Below are positions 57,010 to 64,000 of a stretch of DNA of 64,000 bases, in pieces (the stretch's first letter is position 1; each line of letters starts with the position of its first letter). This stretch comes from Malaya genurostris (lineage: Eukaryota; Arthropoda; Insecta; Diptera; Culicidae). A model generated the notes under the pieces. The model saw only the letters and a list, made by a program, of their open reading frames with translations, had not been told where the DNA came from and searched no databases. Location of the stretch: assembly GCF_030247185.1 (NCBI RefSeq), contig NC_080570.1:161546882-161610881 (forward strand). Direction: 5' to 3'. The translations under genes were made by a program, and so were the position numbers.

Positions 57010-59610
57010 TTTTCATATTTGAAATATTTTGAAATATCTGAAATCGAAAAAAAATATTTTTCTTTCATGGTAAATGTCTTAGAATTGCATGAAACGTAGA
57101 GATTTGGTGTTATTCCGATAAAAAATTGAGGAAAATCGTCTTTAGATTCTAGCTTCCTCGAAGAAACATTTTTTTGAAAAAATGGACTCTGGGACTTTTT
57201 TTTTAATTTGAAAAAAATTTTGACATTTGCGTAATCTAAATTCTTTTGTTAATTGCTGGATATATAAGAATTGCCTGATATTATTTTTAAAAATAATTTT
57301 AGATCTCGATGTTTTGTAAATTATTTTTTCGTAAATCATCAAAAAAATTATTTCGGAAATTTCAATTTTTTTAGGTACCAAAGTATCAAAAAAATTGTTC
57401 CGAGGTAACCCCAGATCAGATGTTTCATGAAATTCTAAGATAATTTTTTTTTTCAAAAATCATCAAAATGTTTTTTGATTTCTGAAATTTTAGATTTTTT
57501 CAAGTTCCAGAAGGTTTCAAGTTCCATCACAATTGCATGTTTCATGCAATTCTAAGAAGAAAAAGATTTTTTTTATAGAATCATGAAATTTATTTTGATT
57601 TCTGAAATTTCAAATTCTTTCAAATCCCAGAGAGTCTCAAAACATTTGGTTCGAAGTAACACCAGATCTCGTAGTTTAATACAATATCTAAGATCAAGAA
57701 AAAATTCCAAGGTAACACCAGATCTCGATGTTTCATGCAGTTCTAAGGTAAAAAAATAATCTTGAAAAAATCATCAAAATTTTTTTTTGTCCTCAAAATT
57801 TTTTTAAAATAATTATCCCGAGATAACACCAGATCTTAATGGTTCATACAATTCTAATATAACTTTTTTTTTCCAAAATCATCAAAAAAACTTCTAATTT
57901 TTTCAAGTCGATTTTCTCAAGATTTTTTTTTTCAAGATAACACCAGGTTTGAATGTTTCATGCAATTCTAATAGAATATTTTTTTTCAAGAGTCATCAAA
58001 AATTTTGGCTTGATTTCTGAGTTCTCAAATTTTTCAAGTCCCAGAGAGGTCTCAAAAAATTATTCCGAGGTAACACTAGATCTCGATATTTCATGCAATT
58101 CTAAAATAAAAACTCATTCAAAAATTTTGTTTTCCAAGTCCCAGAAAGCAATTCTTTGAATTTTTTTTTGAAAATCATAACAAAAACTATTGATTACTGA
58201 AATACATGGAAAAACAGAGTCTCAAAATGTGTTTCGAAGTAACACCAGATCTCAATGTTGCTCGCAATTCTAAGATAAAACTTTTATTTAGCTTTGAAAA
58301 TCGTAAAAAAATTGTTTTTTAATTACTGAAATCTCAAATTTTTCTAGTCTCAGATAGTTTCAGCAAATTTGTTCCGAGGTAATTTCAGATCACAATGTTT
58401 CATGCAATTCTACGATAAAATATTTTTGTTTTAAAAATTCATCAAAAAATTTTCCGACGATTTCTTTTCAAAAATTTTTTTTTAAATTTGATGTCACAAA
58501 GAGTCAAAAAGATTTATTTCGAGATAGCATCAGATCTCGATGATTCGTGCAATTCTAAGATTAAAAAAAATTCAAAAATCACCAGAATTATTTTTGATTT
58601 CGGAAATCTTAAATTTTTCCAAGTCGATTTTTTCAACTTTATTTTTTGAGATAATAGCTGATTTTTTTTATTTCGAAAATCTAAAATTTTTCCAAGTATC
58701 AAAAATCTTTTTTTTTTTCGAGATAAGTCTCAAAAAAAAATTTTTTTCATGATAACGCCAGATCTCAATGTTTCATCCAATTTCTATATAAATTTTTTAT
58801 TCTAGAATCTGAAAGTCCCAGAGGGTCTCAAAAAATTATTCCCAGGTAACACCAGATCGCGATGTTTCACGCAATTCTAAAATAGAACATCGTGAAAAAT
58901 ATTTTTTTTATCTAAAATTTTTTCCGGTCCCAGAAAGTCTAAAAAAATTTATTCCGTGGCAGCACCAGCATTCGATGTTTCATGTGATCGAAAAGATCAT
59001 TCTTTCAAAAATCATTAAATGTTTTTTTTTACTATTTCGGAAATCTCACTGCCAGAGAGTCTGAAAATTTTTCCTAGTCCCAGAGAGTGTCAAAATAGTT
59101 TTTCCGAGGTAATATTAGATCTCAATGTTTTATGCAATTCTAAGATAAAATGTTTGCTTTTCAAAAATCATCAAAAACTTTTATGATTTCAGAAATCTCA
59201 GAGATTCAAAAAATTTCTAAGTATATAAAAAAATCAAAAAATTAAATTTTGATTTCGAAAACCTAACTTTTTTCCAAGACGATTTTTTTCAACATTTGTT
59301 TTTCGAGATAGCATCTGATCACAATGTTTCATGCAATTCCAAGACAAAAAAAAAATCTCAAAAATCCTAGTGCATTTTTTAAATTCGAATTTCCAAGTCG
59401 ATTTCTCAAAAAAAAAATTTTTTTTTTGATAACACCAGGTTTTGACGTTTTATACAATTCTGAGACATTTGGCGTCAAAAAAATGTCTATTTAGCAAATT
59501 TAATTGTTTTTTCAAGTCCAGGGAAGCCGATTGTTTGAAAAAACAATTTTTTCGAGATATATCTCGAAATTCTAAGGCATTTAAAATCAAGAAAAAAAAC
59601 GTTCGATTTG
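57010..59610. repeat. Degenerate tandem array, ~16 units of 90-190 bp
   Basis: Each unit has 'ACCAGATCTCGATGTTTCAT', 'GCAATTCTAAGATAAAA', 'TCAAAAATCATCAAAAA', 'TTTCTGAAATCTCAAATTTT' and 'AAGTCCCAGAGAGTCTCAAA'. Sites of the first motif are spaced roughly 58-227 bp apart. The array passes at its right end into a remnant of the culicine-type repeat (59620-59840). Confidence 0.85.
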
Positions 59611-60285
59611 AAAATTTGTGACCGTAGGGCAATACATCCGATTTAGCTCAAACTTTGCATGGGGACATCTTTTTTTGTGGTGCCTCAACTTCCGAGCACC
59701 CTTTTTTATTGGCACCCTAACATACACACGAACAGTTACTGATCTCAACGAACTGAATCGAATGGCACATTCGGGCCCTGGCGGCAAAATCCCCTATCAC
59801 ATTGATTGCCTATCCTTTCCTTATGCGAAAGACAAAAACATTGAGTGAATTAATTCCAAAACAAATGCAAATCAAGAGAAATTGTGTGTTTACTAGTTTT
59901 GCACCTGCTGCTAGGAGGAAGGTTTCCAGCTAACAACAGGTGTTGTGTTTTTGTTCTCTTTTTCCGGGTATGAAATCAAGAACTTCCGATGGCAATGAAA
60001 CAAAAAAAAAACATTTTCCGATAACACTTTCTAATTGGTAATAACAATTTACGTGACAAGCGAATCGAGTTCAGAATGGATTCCACGCCTACTGTTTTGC
60101 TTTCAGGGAGCGCACCATTTTTTTTTTGGTTCTTCGTGAGCTTAGTAACGGGTAGCTTAGATCTAAATTTAATTTTTATATTTGTCACGTGCTGTCGTTT
60201 GTTATGAACCCGCTCGGCATTTCATCAATTAATTTGTAAATAATTTATCAGGATACAACTAAAACACAACTTTTTTTCACTTAAA
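59611..60285. other. Repeat end and intergenic
   Basis: 59750-59840 carries 'AATCGAATGGCACATTCGGG' and 'TCCTTATGCGAAAG', the terminal part of the dispersed repeat. 59850-60285 has no feature. Confidence 0.5.
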
Positions 60286-60287
60286 TC

Positions 60288-60293
60288 TTTATT
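60288..60293 (-). terminator. Polyadenylation signal of the glutamine-rich gene
   Basis: AATAAA on the minus strand, about 270 bp beyond the stop codon of the glutamine-rich protein. A donor-like GTGAGT sits near 60547-60552, just after the stop, so a 3' UTR intron is possible. Confidence 0.55.
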
Positions 60294-60560
60294 GATCAAT
60301 CAAAAAGCATACTCTCGAAACAACACTCACTTCTGATCAGTCTCCCTATCACTCGCTATCAAAAAGCACTCGAAAACTAACTGGAACTTACCCAGCAAAA
60401 TACCGAAAGTTTCCGTCTTTTTGCGGAAAAACTTTTGCCACCGAAGCAGCAACGGCAACAAAGAATAACGAAAACAACAACAGCCTGGTGGTAGGCAACC
60501 GATGAGATAAAAACGTAAAATCCACCAACCGCGGGGGAACAGTTACTCACAACTGTTGGC

Positions 60561-61526
60561 TCAGAAGTTATACTTGAGCCCACTGCTGCTGAACTTAACC
60601 TGCGACACTTCGTTGGAGGGTGAGAAAGCCACCCCGATCAGTTTGTTGGGGGTGGTTCCGTCCGTTCCTGCGACTGTTGCTGCTGAATCCTGCGGTTGTT
60701 GTTGTTGCTGCTGCTGCTGTTGTTGTTGTTGGATGTACTCAAACTGCGACTGGGGACTTTGTTGTGCCTGCTGCTGCTGTTGTTGAGTGGCGTAAACCTG
60801 ATGGACCGAGAATCGAAGAGAAAGGCACAAGGGAAATTGGGAACTGGTTAATTAATGGGGCTTGTCGGACAGTTTTCTGTTTGTGTGTGTGTGTGTGTGT
60901 GTGTTTTTGGTGAGTCAGCTCGCTCTCCCGGTTAGTTTTCATGCAACTTTGACAACGTGAACCGACCGTTGAAAGCAGATTATTACAAGCAACATTAAAC
61001 ATGAATGCGAGCCGAGTTGGTTCCGGGTTCGCTTCGTTAGCGAGCTGTGAATAGGATCGGGGTTTGTTTTAGGTGGGTGATGGTTTTATCGAGTTTCGGT
61101 TAAAAATTACCATTTAAAATTCTAATTGATTATTTATGATATTCCAATTGGGTATTGAAGCGTATGCGGACAAACCTGTTGACTTTGCAGATAGGCCTGG
61201 ATGTCCTGTTGTGTGTAGTACTGTTGTTGTTGTTGCTGTGGTTGCTGTGGTTGTTGTTGTTGTAGCTGTTGCTGTTGAAGTAACCGACGCTGCTCAGCGG
61301 CTATTCTAATATTAGGATTTATATAATTTTCCTGAATGGTGGTATATTGGGGTTGTCCTGCGGCGGAATCCCCGGAAAATTGAGATACGAATCTGTTGTA
61401 TGGTTGTGGGGATTGTTGTTGTAGCTGTTGTTGTTGTTGTTGTTGATATTGAGCCAACTGTTGCTGCTGTTGATAGTATTGCTGATAAGCGGCGGGATCA
61501 TTTTGAGCGTAGGTTTGAGCTGGTGA
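60561..61526 (-). CDS. Glutamine-rich protein, last two coding exons (partial gene)
   Basis: Exons on the minus strand: 61526-61176 (117 codons, phase 0 at both ends) and 60797-60561 (78 codons plus stop). The acceptors are TTTTCTAG and CCATCAG, the donor is CAACAG|GTTTGT, and the intron is 378 nt. The visible 195 residues consist of several polyglutamine runs broken by Tyr, Pro and Leu. A non-repetitive piece (FVSQFSGDSAAGQPQYTTIQ) lies between. The C-terminus is AATVAGTDGTTPNKLIGVAF through SSSGLKYNF. The start and any signal peptide lie beyond the window or in an unrecognised exon. The terminal tail, not repetitive, looks conserved and might belong to an extracellular or cuticular protein. 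A nuclear regulator is equally possible. Confidence 0.8.
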
Positions 61527-61529
61527 CTA

Positions 61530-62155
61530 GAAAACAGGTAAATTTAATTTAATTTATCCATCCGTTTACAAATATTTATATTTTCGAGAGCATAATCCTA
61601 ACTTGCTTTGCTGTTTCAAAACAGGAAACTTCAACGCTATGCTAACAGTATCGGTGGTCAAACAAACACGGAAGTTTTCCTTTACTCTAGGAAGAAACTC
61701 TCGGACAAAGTCTGTCGAAAGAAAAATGTTCGCCTGATGTTGCCATACTTCGGTCACGTCTCTTCCGGATGTTTGTCGAAGTTAGCTGACATAGTTTTAT
61801 GTACTACATGTCTATTAGTGACAATTACTTGTACTCCATTCGGTATCAATCGGATTATCCGATAAACTTTTTTCTGTGTGGAACAAAATATTCGATCAAA
61901 GTTAGAACTTGAGTTTTCTGTTACTGAGTTACTCATCGGTACCAAATAAAATTGATTGAACTTGATGTTGGGAAATCATCCTTCAAACGCCTTAACGAGT
62001 TACACTATTTTCGCAGAATATCGATTCATCGAAAGCCATTTCTTAAAACAATTTTTGTTGTCGAATCGACACGCTACAATTCGTTCTAATTTTTACAATA
62101 AATCACAACAAAGCTAGCTATACAAGTAAACCTAGACAAATATGACTGATCCTGT
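61530..62155. other. Intron of the glutamine-rich gene, no exon found
   Basis: The minus-strand frame at 61566-61757 has no splice sites of quality at its edges and no similarity I recognise. Otherwise the region is AT-rich. Confidence 0.4.
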
Positions 62156-63860
62156 TCACCACAATCCATCTCCAGAGTCCAGGTCTAGAATTCACCTCCA
62201 GTTCCGAGGTTAGTTCCCAAAATCAAATCCGGATACCAGATTCAGAATTCAGCACCAGAATCCTAGAACTCTGGAACTGAATTGCCTACCTAGAACCTAA
62301 ATTTTTGAACTAAAATTTACGTTCAAATGTAGAATTTTATTCTAAAATGTAATCCCAGTTCCTGAATCAATTTTGGAACTGAAACAGAATTCTGGTTCGA
62401 ATTCAGGTTCGGGCCCGAATCCATCTCCAGAACTGGATTCTGGAACTACATTTTGAGCCTGAATCCTCGATTCTGGAATTCAAGTGCATTCCTGAACCCA
62501 GGTCTAAAACTCAGTTCCGAAATTGGGACTGAATTCTGGAACGGAGTTGTCGAACCATGAGTCAAGTTCAGATCAGAATTCATCTCCAGAACCCAGGTCT
62601 AAAATTCAGCTTCAGTTCCGAATTTAGTTCCCAAAATCAGATTCGGATGCCAGGCTCAGAATTCAGCTCCGGAATCCCAGAACTCTGGAACTAGAATTTT
62701 ATTCCTAGACACAATTCCAGTTTCAGAATCAATTTTGGAACTGGAACAGAATTCTGGTTCGAATTCAGGATCAGACCAGAATCCATCTCCAGGACTCAGG
62801 CCCAGATTTTGGAACTAAAATTCAAGTGCATTCCTGAACCTAGGTTTAAAACTCAGTTCCAGTTTCAGAGTTCCGAAATTGGGACTGAATTCTGGAACGC
62901 AGTTGTCGAACCCTTGAGTCAAGTTCAGATCCGACTCTAGATCCAGAATTTAGTCACAGAATCCAGGTCTAGAATTGAGTTTCAGTTTCGAAGTCCAGAA
63001 TCCAGGTGCAGAATTCAGTTACGGAGTCCCAAAGTTTGGATTCTGAACCTTAATTCTACATCTAAATTCTGGAACTGAAGCTCAGTTCAGTTCAGAATCC
63101 ACCTCCAGAGCTCAGAAACTAGAATTTAGTTCTAGCTCCAGAATCCCGGTCTGGAATTCAGTTCCAGTTCCAGAATACAGTTCGAAAATTCCGGTCCAGA
63201 ATCAAGGTTCAGAATTCATTTGCGAAATCCCAGAGCTCCGGAATGAGAACTGGATTCTGAATTTTACACCTAGACTCTGGAACTAAAACTCGGATTCAGA
63301 TCTGAGCTCAGGTTCAGAATTCAATTTCAGTTCCACAATACAAGTTCAGAATTCTGAAATCGAAACTGAATTTTGGTATATTATTCTGAACCTGGATTTC
63401 AATTCTGAATAACTGGATTCTGGATCTAAGTTTTTGGTATTTAATTCTGGAAGATTCAGGCTCAGACTCGAGTTCAGATTCAGAAATAATTTTAAGAATT
63501 CAGATCCACAATTCTGTTCCAGAATTCAATTACTAGAACAGTTCTTAAAATCGGGTCCACTGAATTCTGGAACTTCTATTCAGGCTTAGACCAGAATCTC
63601 GGTCCATAATTGAAATTCCAGTTTCAGTTCCAGAATCAAGTTTTGGACTGTTGTTTTTATTTCCAGAGTTGGATCCAAGTCCGAAACTCAGTTTCTAATT
63701 TAAATTTTAGTATTCAGTGCGTGAATTCCAAGTCCAGAATTGAGTTCCGGAACTCAAGTTCAGAACTTAAGGTCAGAACTCAGATCCAGAATTCCAGGTT
63801 CAAAGTTCAGATCCAGAATCTATCTATGAATCTACCTGAACCTGAACCTGAACTTACCAT
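62156..63860. repeat. Degenerate array of 'CCAGAATTCAGTTCCAG' units
   Basis: Short words such as CAGAATTCAGTTCCAG, GGAACTGAATTCTGG and TCCAGGTCTAGAATTC follow each other with changing order. Larger duplicated segments recur at about 420 bp (62200-62450 against 62620-62900). It sits in the presumed intron of the glutamine-rich gene. Confidence 0.85.
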
Positions 63861-64000
63861 ATAACAAGTCCATTTCCGGATATTGGGTCTGAAGTTGAAT
63901 CTAGACTTCAATAATCAGAGCAACAAGAAACGAACGAACTACAAAGGGTATTCGGAATAAAAAATTGTTACAGTTTCGATTGGCTGTAACTCTTTGGTCT
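63861..64000. other. Window end, no feature seen
   Basis: 140 bp of sequence without recognisable elements. Confidence 0.4.

Overview
This 64 kb window is AT-rich, intron-containing, heavily repeated eukaryotic DNA. It most likely comes from a mosquito (Culicidae, probably culicine). The reasons are several copies of DD37E Tc1/mariner transposons (the ITmD37E group known from mosquitoes), dispersed repeats of a type familiar from culicine genomes, short 60-70 nt introns, and an insect cuticular-protein gene. No operons, CRISPR arrays, rRNA genes or intact tRNA genes are visible.

Host genes are few. (1) A tandem pair of two-exon genes at 23.96-25.79 kb (+) encodes paralogous four-membrane-span proteins, with a matching intron position and matching promoter elements. 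(2) A five-exon cuticular-protein gene at 45.94-52.83 kb (+) includes a 27-nt microexon, a 5.3 kb intron full of repeats, and a good TATA promoter. (3) The last two coding exons of a glutamine-rich protein lie at 60.56-61.53 kb (-); its 5' end is outside the window. (4) A probable 5' coding exon lies at 12.43-12.67 kb (-), with a possible leader exon near 20.1-20.7 kb. There are also two coding-like stretches I could not identify: 30.06-30.51 kb (two in-frame stops, probably a pseudogene) and 38.69-38.93 kb.

The rest is mobile and repetitive DNA. 0-10 kb: a truncated DD37E element, a rearranged DD37E fragment, a mariner relic and a large ~40-bp minisatellite in two blocks. 13-17 kb: a dispersed repeat with a TG microsatellite and a near full-length DD37E element (15160-16379). 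20.9-22.5 kb: two MITEs. 27 kb: a foldback element. 30.6-33.15 kb: an 11-bp satellite. 35.7-37.9 kb: a MITE interrupted by a mariner. 38.7-45.2 kb: a second DD37E family, dispersed repeats, a (TA)n tract and an internally deleted LINE. 48.2-51.4 kb: two 18-bp-period minisatellites and a 687-bp TTAA foldback, all inside the cuticular gene's intron 3. 57.0-59.6 and 62.2-63.9 kb: degenerate tandem arrays.

No new multi-gene system is evident. The least ordinary observations are a histone-mRNA-type 3' stem-loop kept in two copies of a dispersed repeat, the conserved promoter geometry of the four-span gene pair, and the two unidentified coding-like stretches.
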